The position numbers and the translations under genes were made by a program. Under the pieces are notes generated by a model. It was not told where the DNA came from. It did not search any database and was given only the letters and a program-made list of their open reading frames with translations. 64,000 nucleotides of DNA from Legionellales bacterium (lineage in GTDB: Bacteria; Pseudomonadota; Gammaproteobacteria; Berkiellales; Berkiellaceae). The stretch is taken from positions 1-64,000 of the forward strand of contig PANA01000002.1 in NCBI GenBank assembly GCA_002708265.1. Direction: 5' to 3'. The stretch's first letter is position 1, and each line of letters opens with the position of its first letter. Positions 56,323 through 64,000 of the stretch are shown piece after piece.

Positions 56323-57270
56323 GTGAAATCTTTTGCTGCTGTTTTTCCAGGACAAGGTTCTCAATCAGTAGGTATGATGGAATCATTAGTATCTAAATAT
56401 CCCAAAGCAAAAGAGGTGTTTCAACAGGCCTCTGATATTATGGGCCTAGATACACTAACGCTTACTCAAAATGGTCCTGCTGAAAAATTAAATCAAACAA
56501 CAATTACACAGCCACTGTTATTAACAGCTGGTGTGGCTTGTTATGAAGCATTCATATCGGAAACAGGTTTTAAGCCAACGTTAATGGCAGGGCATAGCTT
56601 AGGTGAGTACTCGGCACTGGTTGCTGCCGGAGCACTGACATTTCAAGAGGCACTTAAGTTGGTGATTGCTCGTGCTGAAGCAATGCAAAGTGCGGTACCG
56701 ATAGGTGAAGGAGCAATGGCTGCGGTTATTGGCTTGACCGATGAGCAGATAATTGATTGGTGTGCTCAAAATACATCAAACGAAGCGCTTGTTAGCCCAG
56801 TGAACTTTAATGCTCCTGGACAAGTGGTGATAGCTGGACATGCTCATGCTGTTGAGAAGGCTATTCCTGCTTTGAAAGAGGTTGGAGCAAAACGCGTTTT
56901 AGCTTTGCCTGTGAGCGTGCCATCTCACTGTGCGTTAATGCACCCAGCAACTCAGATATTAAAACCTAAAATTCTCAAAGCGCCGATGACCTTGCCTTGT
57001 GTACCTGTCATTCAAAATGTCGATGCAAGCTCTCATGAAGATGTAGAAAGGATTAAAGGTGCTTTAATTGAACAACTGTCGTCCCCTGTACGCTGGGTTT
57101 CTTCAATGCACTCCTTGGCGCAGCATGGGGTGCAGGCTATATTCGAAATGGGGCCTGGGCAGGTATTATGTGGTTTGCAAAAAAGAATTGATAAAACGGT
57201 TAAAGCCTTTGCCCTAGGGTCGCCTGAGGGAATTAATGAAGCGCTGCACTGGTTAAATGAGGACGATTAA
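56323..57270 (+). CDS. fabD: Malonyl-CoA-ACP transacylase
   Basis: A 315-residue enzyme loading malonyl onto ACP. PGQGSQ near the start, catalytic S92 in AGHSLGEYSAL and the QVVIAGH motif are present. The start is a GTG at 56323 with AAGGGG upstream. Its stop TAA shares its last A with the fabG ATG. Confidence 0.96.
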   Translation: MKSFAAVFPGQGSQSVGMMESLVSKYPKAKEVFQQASDIMGLDTLTLTQNGPAEKLNQTTITQPLLLTAGVACYEAFISETGFKPTLMAGHSLGEYSALVAAGALTFQEALKLVIARAEAMQSAVPIGEGAMAAVIGLTDEQIIDWCAQNTSNEALVSPVNFNAPGQVVIAGHAHAVEKAIPALKEVGAKRVLALPVSVPSHCALMHPATQILKPKILKAPMTLPCVPVIQNVDASSHEDVERIKGALIEQLSSPVRWVSSMHSLAQHGVQAIFEMGPGQVLCGLQKRIDKTVKAFALGSPEGINEALHWLNEDD

Positions 57271-58025
57271 TGATGAGTTTAGAGGGAAAAATCGCATGGG
57301 TTACGGGTGCCTCACGAGGTATCGGGGCTCAAATAGCAGATACATTAGCAGCTTCTGGCGCTACAGTTATCGGTACTGCCACCAGTGATTCAGGGGCTCA
57401 AAAAATCTCTGATCGTTTTGAAGCTAAAAGCCTAGCTGGTCGAGGTATGGTTCTTGATATTAGCAACCGTTCTGAAATGGACACCAGTTTTCAAAAGATG
57501 TTTGATGTTTATGGAACCCCCGATATCTTAGTGAACAACGCTGGGATAACACGTGATAATTTAATGCTTAGACTAAAACCTGAAGACTGGGACGCTGTTC
57601 TTCTAACTAACTTGACGGGTGTTTTTGATCTCACCAAGCGTGTTCTAAAGCCAATGCTTAAGGCAAAAGGGGGGCGTATTATTAATATTAGCTCTGTAGT
57701 TGGCCTTAGAGGCAATGCTGGCCAAACTAACTATGCAGCAGCAAAAGCCGGTCTTATAGGGTTTTCAAAATCTTTAGCTTTAGAGGTTGCCAGTCGTGGT
57801 ATAACCGTCAATGTTGTTGCGCCTGGATTTATTGCGACTGATATGACGCAGGGCAATGATGGTCTTAATGAAGCACAAACTCAAGCATTATTGTCTACAA
57901 TACCAATGGGCAAGATGGGATCGCCAGAAGATATCGCCGCAGCAGTGGCTTTTTTGGCATCAGACTCAGCTCAGTACATCACCGGTGAGACATTGCATGT
58001 CAACGGTGGGATGTTAATGAACTAA
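57270..58025 (+). CDS. fabG: 3-oxoacyl-ACP reductase
   Basis: A 251-residue NADPH short-chain dehydrogenase. Cofactor loop TGASRGIGAQ, NNAGITRDNL, catalytic serine in NISSVVG and YAAAKAG (Tyr-Lys pair). ATGs at 57270 and 57273 are both possible with GAGGA upstream; the first overlaps the fabD stop, giving tight coupling. Confidence 0.96.
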   Translation: MMSLEGKIAWVTGASRGIGAQIADTLAASGATVIGTATSDSGAQKISDRFEAKSLAGRGMVLDISNRSEMDTSFQKMFDVYGTPDILVNNAGITRDNLMLRLKPEDWDAVLLTNLTGVFDLTKRVLKPMLKAKGGRIINISSVVGLRGNAGQTNYAAAKAGLIGFSKSLALEVASRGITVNVVAPGFIATDMTQGNDGLNEAQTQALLSTIPMGKMGSPEDIAAAVAFLASDSAQYITGETLHVNGGMLMN

Positions 58026-58042
58026 GTCAGCCGACAGACATA

Positions 58043-58071
58043 TTGGCCTGTTCAGACAAGTTTGCTAGCAT
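58043..58071 (+). promoter_or_regulatory. acpP promoter
   Basis: TTGGCC (58043-58048), 17-base spacer, TAGCAT (58066-58071) with TG one base before the -10. An extra promoter for the abundant ACP is usual in this operon. Confidence 0.55.
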
Positions 58072-58115
58072 CGCTCCAAGACCCTATTTTTTTTTAAACG
58101 TGTAAGGATAAAGTA

Positions 58116-58355
58116 ATGAGTGACGTAAAAGATCGAGTAATTGATATCGTTGTTGAACAGTTAGGTTTAGAGCGCGACAAGGTGAAGGTTGAGTCTAAGT
58201 TTGTTGATGACTTAGGTGCAGACTCTCTTGATACTGTTGAATTGGTTATGGCGCTTGAAGAAGAGTTCGATATCGAAATTCCGGATGAGCAGGCTGAAAA
58301 AATTACAACTGTTCAAGAAGCAATTAACTTTGTAGATTCAAGTTCAGACGCATAG
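58116..58355 (+). CDS. acpP: Acyl carrier protein
   Basis: A 79-residue acidic four-helix carrier. The phosphopantetheine serine S37 is in [12 protein letters not shown]. Standard length and composition. It lies 90 bases after fabG with its own promoter and 26 bases before fabF. Confidence 0.98.
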   Translation: MSDVKDRVIDIVVEQLGLERDKVKVESKFVDDLGADSLDTVELVMALEEEFDIEIPDEQAEKITTVQEAINFVDSSSDA

Positions 58356-58381
58356 TCGTTGTTGCCTGATGGAGTGGTGTT

Positions 58382-59623
58382 ATGCAAGGTAGACGTGTAG
58401 TAGTAACGGGTTATGGTATGTTGTCTCCCTGTGGGAACAGCGTTAATGCTTCATGGTCAAACATATTAGAGGGAAGAAGTGGTATTGCTGCCATTGATAC
58501 CTTTGATACTACAGGTTTCACCACTCAATTTGCTGGCCAAGTAAAAGGCTTTGATGCCAGCGCATATGGCTTATCAACCAAAGATACTAAAAAGATGGAT
58601 ACTTTCATCCAGTACGGTATAGCTGCAGCTCAACAGGCAGTAGAAGATGCTGGTCTTCTTAGTTTGAGTGAAGCATCAAAAAAACGTACCGGGGTTTTGA
58701 TTGGTTCGGGTATTGGCGGCTTGACCTGCATTGAGGCAAACCATACCCAATTGATGAACTCAGGTCCTAAACGCGTTTCTCCATTTTTTATCCCCAGCTC
58801 AATTATCAATATGATTTCTGGTCATGTTGCGATGATACATGGCTATAAGGGTCCAAATCTCGCTGTCGTGACGGCTTGCACAACCGGTGCTCATGCAATC
58901 GGTATGGCAGCCCGTACTATTGCTTATGGCGATGCAGATATCATGCTAGCAGGTGGTGCAGAACATGCCTCAACACCATTAGGTGTTGCTGGGTTTGCTG
59001 CGGCTAGGGCATTATCAACCCGCAATGACAATCCTCAAGCGGCCTCAAGACCATTTGATGCCGACAGAGATGGTTTCGTGCTAAGTGATGGTGCGGGTGT
59101 TATGGTTCTTGAAAGTTATGAGCACGCTAAGTCTCGAGGCGCAACGATATATGCTGAGCTCAAAGGTTTTGGTATGTCAGGTGATGCTTACCATATTACT
59201 CAGCCTTCTGTTGAGGGGCCAGCGTCAGCGATGCAAAATGCACTGAATGATGCTGGATTGAATATGGATGAAGTGCAGTATGTAAATGCACACGGAACCT
59301 CAACCCCTATCGGCGATACGAATGAGACTAACGCTATTAAGCTAGCGTTTGGGGCCTCCGTGAATCAGCTAATGGTAAGTTCCACTAAATCCTGCACAGG
59401 ACATCTTTTGGGGGCAGCAGGAGCAGTGGAAGCAATCTTTTCGGTGAAAGCACTTCTTGAGCAAGTTGTGCCGCCAACGATCAATTTAAATACCCCTGGT
59501 GAAGGTTGTGATCTGGATTATGTTCCAAACGAAGCAAGATCTTCTAAGATAAGCGCTGTCATGTCTAACTCTTTTGGTTTTGGCGGTACTAACGGTTCAC
59601 TTATCTTCACGGCTTTTAAATAG
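58382..59623 (+). CDS. fabF: 3-oxoacyl-ACP synthase II
   Basis: A 413-residue elongating condensing enzyme. Active site C166 (VVTACTTGA), histidines in [12 protein letters not shown] and [13 protein letters not shown], and the GFGGTNGS tail loop. Ends three bases before mltG; the pabC gene often found between them is absent. Confidence 0.97.
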   Translation: MQGRRVVVTGYGMLSPCGNSVNASWSNILEGRSGIAAIDTFDTTGFTTQFAGQVKGFDASAYGLSTKDTKKMDTFIQYGIAAAQQAVEDAGLLSLSEASKKRTGVLIGSGIGGLTCIEANHTQLMNSGPKRVSPFFIPSSIINMISGHVAMIHGYKGPNLAVVTACTTGAHAIGMAARTIAYGDADIMLAGGAEHASTPLGVAGFAAARALSTRNDNPQAASRPFDADRDGFVLSDGAGVMVLESYEHAKSRGATIYAELKGFGMSGDAYHITQPSVEGPASAMQNALNDAGLNMDEVQYVNAHGTSTPIGDTNETNAIKLAFGASVNQLMVSSTKSCTGHLLGAAGAVEAIFSVKALLEQVVPPTINLNTPGEGCDLDYVPNEARSSKISAVMSNSFGFGGTNGSLIFTAFK

Positions 59624-59626
59624 GCG

Positions 59627-60589
59627 ATGTACGGCAGGCGAATCGCCTTTAGCCTACTGTTAGCTTTTTTTCTTATTTCCGTCGGATTGGTAGGGGTTTT
59701 AATAACCTTACCCCTCAACGCTGATGCTTTGCTTATTGATATAAAGCCAGGTACAGCGGTTAGAACTCTAGCGAAGAAAATGTTCTCGCAAGGGTTAATT
59801 CCTAGTGCTTGGTTATTAGAAGGCACTGTTCGACTTCTCGGTGGCCGTATTCAAGCTGGAGAGTACCCGCTAGCTGGGGAAACAACCCTATCATTCGCCC
59901 AAAATATTACCTTTGGTAAGCGCTATCAATATAGTTTCACTATTATTGAAGGCTGGGATTTGTCGCAGTTGATAGAAGCTTTACAAACTGACTCCAATCT
60001 TTCACACATTAGAGAAATTAGTTTTGAAGAAATTTCACATAACTACGAAAGTTTTTTAGCTGAGACATATTTTTTTGAAAAGGGATATGAAAGCGATCAT
60101 TTATTAGCGCGCGCGCACTTGGCAATGTTTCAAGTTGCACAATCTATCTGGGAGAAAGGTTGTCGGGAGGTTATGCGCAGTCCTAAAGATCTGATTGTAC
60201 TTGGATCAGTGATTGAAAAAGAAGCCACGCTTTCAACAGAAAAACCTGCTATAGCGAATGTCCTGCTGAATCGGCTTGAAGTCAATATGCGCTTACAGGC
60301 AGATCCTACCGTCTTCTTTGCGGTGAAAAAGCCTTACACCCAGCCGCTTAACCGAGAAGACTTACGTACCCAAAGCCCGTATAATACTTATTTAGTGAGT
60401 GGTCTTCCGCCAGGTCCTATTGGAACCGTCTCTAAGTCTGCTATTGAGGCAGCCTGTACGCCAAAGCAGGGAGAGTACTACTACTACGTTGCTAAAGGTG
60501 ATGGCACACATCATTTTTCTAAAACGCATGATGAGCATATACGCGCTGTAAATCAATATATTCGAGGGCAGGATGACAACCAGGGGTAA
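59627..60589 (+). CDS. mltG: Endolytic murein transglycosylase MltG
   Basis: A 320-residue membrane-anchored lytic transglycosylase that cuts nascent glycan strands. One N-terminal helix (7-29), a LysM-like region (GTAVRTLAKKMF) and the YceG domain with catalytic E197 in GSVIEKEA, then RLQADPTV and SPYNTYLVSGLPPGPI. It overlaps tmk by 17 bases. Confidence 0.94.
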   Translation: MYGRRIAFSLLLAFFLISVGLVGVLITLPLNADALLIDIKPGTAVRTLAKKMFSQGLIPSAWLLEGTVRLLGGRIQAGEYPLAGETTLSFAQNITFGKRYQYSFTIIEGWDLSQLIEALQTDSNLSHIREISFEEISHNYESFLAETYFFEKGYESDHLLARAHLAMFQVAQSIWEKGCREVMRSPKDLIVLGSVIEKEATLSTEKPAIANVLLNRLEVNMRLQADPTVFFAVKKPYTQPLNREDLRTQSPYNTYLVSGLPPGPIGTVSKSAIEAACTPKQGEYYYYVAKGDGTHHFSKTHDEHIRAVNQYIRGQDDNQG

Positions 60590-61202
60590 GTGGTTAACTA
60601 TTGAGGGATCTGAAGGGGTTGGTAAATCAACTCAAATTAAAGCAATATCTGATTTTTTAACCAAAAACGATATACCGTTTATAAGAACACGTGAGCCGGG
60701 TGGGACATTCTTAGCTGAACAAATAAGAGAGCTTTTATTGTCTGCGCAAGAGCCACTGTATCCTAAAACGGAACTTTTGCTCCTTTATGCGGCTCGTTGT
60801 CAACATGTTTATCGTGCCATTTTGCCAGCACTGGAACAAGGTCGCTGGGTAATATGCGACCGATTTAATGATTCAAGTTTTGCCTATCAAGGGGGAGGGC
60901 GTGAGCTTGGCCCTGCAGATATTGAGTGGGTAGACCGTTGGGTTCTCGAATCCAACCAGCCAGATGCGACACTGATATTAGACGCGCCAGCGGATGTTGG
61001 CTTAGCGCGTATCCCAGATGAAGATAAAGATCGAATTGAATCAGAGCAGTTGGCTTTTTTTGAACGAGTTAGAGAGGCGTATTTGTTGAGAGCAAAAAAT
61101 AGCCCGCAAAGATACACTGTCGTTGATGGCACACAGGCAGTAGAGCAAGTTACAGAAGAAGTAATCGCTTGGGTAGGTCAATGGTTAAATCAACCTCGTT
61201 AG
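60573..61202 (+). CDS. tmk: Thymidylate kinase
   Basis: A 209-residue kinase converting dTMP to dTDP. P-loop GSEGVGKST near residue 12, the DR(Y/F) motif in CDRFNDSSFAYQGGGR, and the TREPGGT substrate loop. Length equals E. coli Tmk (213). Overlaps mltG before it and holB after it. Confidence 0.96.
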   Translation: MTTRGKWLTIEGSEGVGKSTQIKAISDFLTKNDIPFIRTREPGGTFLAEQIRELLLSAQEPLYPKTELLLLYAARCQHVYRAILPALEQGRWVICDRFNDSSFAYQGGGRELGPADIEWVDRWVLESNQPDATLILDAPADVGLARIPDEDKDRIESEQLAFFERVREAYLLRAKNSPQRYTVVDGTQAVEQVTEEVIAWVGQWLNQPR

Positions 61203-62101
61203 ATTTGCCATGGACTGAATCACTGGGTGAACAACTTTCAGCTTCATCGCTGCCATGTGGGTTCTTAGTAACCGGGAATCAAGGTTTAGGTAAGCTGCAG
61301 TCTGTATATCAAGCGGTACAAAAAATTCTTGATATTGACACATGTAGCCAGCATCCAGATGTGCTTTTAGTGACACCAGCAAATCAATATATTGGGATAG
61401 ATGAGATTCGGCAGGTTCAAAACTTTGCACAGTTAACTCCCACACGGTCTGCAATGAAGGCCATCATTATTAATGAGTGTCACCGCCTTACTTTGGCGGC
61501 GGCCAATGCATTACTTAAAAGTTTGGAAGAGCCAAGTGAAGATACAATTTTCTGGTTAATTACTGATGCTCCCTATAGTGTGCCCGCAACCATCCGTTCC
61601 AGATGTCGCTGGATCAAAATACCAACGCCGCCAACTGAGCAAGCAGTGCACTGGTTACAAACAGAAAATGTTGACCAACCTGAGTTTTGGCTACATCTTG
61701 CCTATGGAGCACCTTTACATGCCAAGGCGCTTGCCAGTAATGAAGATAATAGACACTTTGTTCGAACAGCTGCGCAACACTTTACGCAATGGCTCCAAAA
61801 CCAATTGCCTTCAACCGCGCTAGCAAAGCAGTTGTGGGCTCAGCCACAACTTGGCGCATTATTATTGTTAGCATTTTCTGAAGATGCATTAAGAACACAT
61901 CAGGGCCAAGAAGGTCGCGTTCGTTTTAAAAAAATTGCGACCCGTCTACTCCAGAAAAACAATGATTTCTCACAACACTGGCAGTATATGGTTCATTGGC
62001 GTGCGTTTTACCAAACCGTGAAATTGCGCCCCGAGCAAAGTAGTTTGCTACAATTAGAAAGCGGATTAATTAACTGGGCAAGATGCATAGAAGGAACTTA
62101 G
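61181..62101 (+). CDS. holB: DNA polymerase III delta-prime subunit, zinc module missing
   Basis: A 306-residue clamp-loader subunit. The P-loop-like GNQGLGKLQ and the helical AANALLKSLEEPS with SRCRWIKIP are clear delta-prime marks. Most homologues carry a four-cysteine zinc module after the P-loop; here the sequence runs straight from AVQKILDIDTCSQHPDVLLV with only one cysteine, so the module is lost. The ATG at 61181 has AGG just upstream, inside the end of tmk. Position tmk-holB-pilZ-tatD supports the call. Confidence 0.9.
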   Translation: MVKSTSLDLPWTESLGEQLSASSLPCGFLVTGNQGLGKLQSVYQAVQKILDIDTCSQHPDVLLVTPANQYIGIDEIRQVQNFAQLTPTRSAMKAIIINECHRLTLAAANALLKSLEEPSEDTIFWLITDAPYSVPATIRSRCRWIKIPTPPTEQAVHWLQTENVDQPEFWLHLAYGAPLHAKALASNEDNRHFVRTAAQHFTQWLQNQLPSTALAKQLWAQPQLGALLLLAFSEDALRTHQGQEGRVRFKKIATRLLQKNNDFSQHWQYMVHWRAFYQTVKLRPEQSSLLQLESGLINWARCIEGT

Positions 62102-62102
62102 T

Positions 62103-62441
62103 ATGGACGATGCTTTTCCCGTCTTCAGTGTCACGTTAGAAAATGAAGATATGCTAAGAGCTAGTTACATGCCATATCTAAAACACGGTGGACTATTTGT
62201 TGCTACTACTCAGATCAAAGAGATCGGTGAACGTGTTCAGGTAAAGCTGAGTTTATTAGGATCTGAGCCCTTAGACTTTACTGGTACAGTGGCCTGGGTT
62301 ACTCCTTCTGGAGCTCAAGGAAACCGTCCTTCTGGAATAGGGATTCATTTTGAAGCCGACAGAGCCTCTGAAATTAAAACCCAGATTGAAAAGGCCTTGG
62401 GAAACCAGATAAAATCTGACTCGGAAACTGACACAATATAG
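62103..62441 (+). CDS. pilZ: PilZ domain protein (type IV pilus assembly type)
   Basis: A 112-residue protein with the PilZ fold: MPYLKHGGLFVATTQ, GTVAWVTPSGAQGN and GIGIHF. The c-di-GMP-binding RXXXR and (D/N)XSXXG motifs are not evident, as in the PilZ type that works in pilus biogenesis through PilB and FimX. Starts one base after the holB stop. No pil genes are in the window. Confidence 0.88.
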   Translation: MDDAFPVFSVTLENEDMLRASYMPYLKHGGLFVATTQIKEIGERVQVKLSLLGSEPLDFTGTVAWVTPSGAQGNRPSGIGIHFEADRASEIKTQIEKALGNQIKSDSETDTI

Positions 62442-62448
62442 GGTTACC

Positions 62449-63231
62449 ATGCTTGTAGATTCTCACTGCCACTTAAATATGCTCGATTTGGATCCTTTTG
62501 ATGGAAAAATGGATGGTGTGATCCAGCAGGCCAGGTCATTAGGGGTAGAACACTTTTTACTCGTTTCTTGTGATCCATCAGAACACAATACACTGGCGAA
62601 TATTGCGAGTGAGTTTGACTGCGTGAGTATGTCTGTTGGACTACATCCAACTGAGCGCGAGAAGGCGCCATTAGACATAGCTGAGCTACTTGAGCAGGCT
62701 AAACATAACAAAGTGGTTGCCGTTGGGGAAACTGGCCTAGATTACTTTCACTGCAAAGGGAATATGGACTGGCAGCATCAGCGCTTTGAACAACATATAG
62801 AAGTGGCAGAACAGACTGGGCTTCCTATCATTGTTCATACTCGAGACGCCAAAGAGGATACGCTTTCATTTTTGAAGCAAGCTCAACGAGCAGGTGTTAA
62901 TGGTGTCTTACATTGCTTTACAGAAGATTGGGCAATGGCAAAAACGGCTATTGATAATGGATTTTTAATATCATTTTCAGGCATCGTGACCTTCAAAAAT
63001 GCGCACATCATTCAAGAAGCCGCAGTTAAAGTTCCTGATGATGCGTTCTTAGTTGAAACCGATGCGCCTTTTTTGGCGCCAACCCCGTATCGTGGTAAAC
63101 CCAACGTGCCTGGCTATGTTTACTATGTTGCAAAATTTTTAGCAGAGCTAAGAGCCTGCTCTGAAGCACATATTGCCCAGGTCACAACTGACAATTTTAA
63201 GAGGCTCTTTTCTAAAGCAAAGATATCTTAA
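62449..63231 (+). CDS. tatD: TatD-family 3'-5' DNase
   Basis: A 260-residue metal-dependent hydrolase. H6 and H8 in VDSHCHLN, VGETGLDY, IVHTRDA, GVLHCF and VETDAPFLAP are the standard metal-ligand motifs. Last gene of the long fatty-acid/DNA operon, ending at a hairpin. Confidence 0.93.
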   Translation: MLVDSHCHLNMLDLDPFDGKMDGVIQQARSLGVEHFLLVSCDPSEHNTLANIASEFDCVSMSVGLHPTEREKAPLDIAELLEQAKHNKVVAVGETGLDYFHCKGNMDWQHQRFEQHIEVAEQTGLPIIVHTRDAKEDTLSFLKQAQRAGVNGVLHCFTEDWAMAKTAIDNGFLISFSGIVTFKNAHIIQEAAVKVPDDAFLVETDAPFLAPTPYRGKPNVPGYVYYVAKFLAELRACSEAHIAQVTTDNFKRLFSKAKIS

Positions 63232-63243
63232 TAAGGAAGGAAG

Positions 63244-63276
63244 CTTGAGCCACAGCACCAAGGGGCATGGCTCAAG
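63244..63276. terminator. Hairpin between tatD and cytochrome b561 genes
   Basis: CTTGAGCCA (63244-63252) pairs perfectly with TGGCTCAAG (63268-63276); no T run. Probably the shared end of two convergent transcripts. Confidence 0.5.
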
Positions 63277-63286
63277 AATGAACAGA

Positions 63287-63832
63287 CTAGGGTTTGCAAA
63301 AAGGTAGCATTCTTTTTAATACGTTGTCTTTTCGGACAAAGTGGTGAAAGAGTGCTCCAATAACATGTAGTGCAAATAAGCCAATCACCACGTATGAAAT
63401 CCAAACATGCGCTGTATGCCAAAGACCTGCCAAGTCCCGGTCAACCTCTAAAAAAGCAGGCAGTGATATTCCAAAGAACTTAACGCCGTAACCACCCAAG
63501 GTTGACATTACTAACCCTGTTACAGGCATTAGTAGTATCGCAAGCCCTAACCCAATATGGGTTAATTTTGCTAATAGACGTTCGTGGCAAGGCATTCCGG
63601 TAGGTAGAGGAGGGCGGGTGCCTAAGTGGCGTACAACAATATATAAAACGGCAAACCCTAATAATAAGACCCCTATGGATTTGTGCAGTAAAATGTACTG
63701 AAGATTTTCTGGGGCCCCTTCAGGAAAGTAGTCACGCCGATAGACTAAATAGTACTGGGCAAGAAACAATGCAGCAATGGACCAGTGAATAAATTTATTC
63801 AAAGATCCAAATTTTTGTTCTGTGTTAAGCAT
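63287..63832 (-). CDS. cybB: Cytochrome b561
   Basis: A 181-residue four-helix inner-membrane dihaem protein. Haem-ligand histidines lie in FIHWSIAALF, LHKSIGVLLL, LWHTAHVW and ALHVIGALFHH, matching the proteobacterial CybB family (superoxide:quinone oxidoreductase in E. coli). Monocistronic and divergent from the second MFS gene. Confidence 0.92.
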   Translation of the reverse strand: MLNTEQKFGSLNKFIHWSIAALFLAQYYLVYRRDYFPEGAPENLQYILLHKSIGVLLLGFAVLYIVVRHLGTRPPLPTGMPCHERLLAKLTHIGLGLAILLMPVTGLVMSTLGGYGVKFFGISLPAFLEVDRDLAGLWHTAHVWISYVVIGLFALHVIGALFHHFVRKDNVLKRMLPFCKP

Positions 63833-63847
63833 CTTTTAAAAAAGTCC

Positions 63848-63875
63848 TTGGTTGTTTGCGATTCTACTATATACT
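63848..63875 (+). promoter_or_regulatory. Promoter of the truncated MFS gene
   Basis: TTGGTT (63848-63853), 16-base spacer, TATACT (63870-63875), 39 bases before the ATG. Confidence 0.45.
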
Positions 63876-63914
63876 TAATCACAGTCGTGAATTGAATGCC
63901 ACAGGTGCCCAATA

Positions 63915-64000
63915 ATGGACAGTTCTGTTCGTAATCCCCAACATATGCTCTTTTTAGTCATCGGTTGTCTTATGGTAGGACAGCTTGGAGAGACTATTTA
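63915..64000 (+). CDS. Start of a second MFS (Bcr/CflA-like) transporter, truncated by window end
   Basis: From ATG 63915 the frame stays open to the last base (28 full codons). The visible part is a short cytosolic start (MDSSVRNPQH) and the first membrane helix MLFLVIGCLMVGQLGETI. The ending GQLGETI followed by Y/L resembles the ETIYTPSLP TM1 motif of Bcr/CflA-type pumps. The call rests on one helix and is tentative. Confidence 0.45.
   Translation, partial: MDSSVRNPQHMLFLVIGCLMVGQLGETI

Overview
The window is chromosomal DNA from a gammaproteobacterium with a moderately AT-rich genome. The gene orders rnt-pyrC, nth-rnfB-metG//apbC-dcd, purM-purN-DUF3108, DUF2066-hda, bamD//rluD-clpB, valS-pepA//lptF-lptG, yajC-secD-secF, suhB//trmJ and maf//yceD-rpmF-plsX-fabHDG-acpP-fabF-mltG-tmk-holB-pilZ-tatD are all typical of that class. 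A few accessory genes (an ankyrin-like protein, several very large proteins without recognisable domains, an orphan nucleotide-sugar dehydrogenase) suggest a host-associated lineage such as Legionellales or a relative. The genus cannot be fixed from the sequence alone.

Layout. 1-2.2 kb: end of a charged repeat protein, a Bcr/CflA-type efflux pump and a small membrane protein. 2.2-13.7 kb: mostly housekeeping (RNase T, dihydroorotase, endonuclease III, RnfB-like ferredoxin, MetRS, ApbC, dCTP deaminase, PurN/PurM, DUF2066, Hda). The hda promoter carries a perfect dyad containing two DnaA-box-like sequences. 13.9-16.4 kb: an 853-residue membrane and coiled-coil orphan. 16.4-18.8 kb: a small redox and acylphosphatase group, followed by two adjacent pseudogenes (a HAD phosphatase-like gene with three homopolymer frameshifts, and a YciI-like gene with an in-frame TAG). 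18.8-35.6 kb: ProRS, BamD, an ankyrin-like gene placed between bamD and rluD, RluD, ClpB (with a textbook heat-shock promoter), a possible psi clamp-loader subunit, RF3, ValRS, PepA, LptF/LptG and an RDD protein. 35.6-43.0 kb: two large orphan proteins (1291 and 628 aa) around a nucleotide-sugar dehydrogenase. The larger ends in a pentapeptide RRDD(Y/F) array. The other has a leader that can form a pseudoknot and a Shine-Dalgarno-masking pairing.

43.1-50.0 kb: tRNA-Leu(CAA), the Sec accessory operon yajC-secD-secF, an esterase, SuhB, TrmJ and SppA. 50.1-52.4 kb is the most distinctive stretch: a 360-aa orphan, then two paralogous 87/89-aa peptides with double-glycine leaders (class II bacteriocin/microcin type). 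The first is preceded by a leader with two mutually exclusive hairpins. No immunity gene or C39 peptidase transporter is visible nearby. 52.4-64 kb: DUF3429, Maf, then the long fatty-acid and phospholipid operon running into thymidylate kinase, a delta-prime subunit lacking its zinc module, PilZ and TatD. Cytochrome b561 and the start of a second MFS pump close the window.

Most genes serve replication and translation, purine and pyrimidine supply, envelope assembly (BamD, LptFG, SecDF, YajC, MltG) and fatty-acid synthesis. Candidates for undescribed biology are the double-glycine peptide pair with its leader, the set of large orphan proteins with acidic then basic C-termini, the structured leader at 41.0-41.15 kb and the DnaA-box dyad at hda. 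Homology calls come from reading the translated sequence by eye; no database search was possible.
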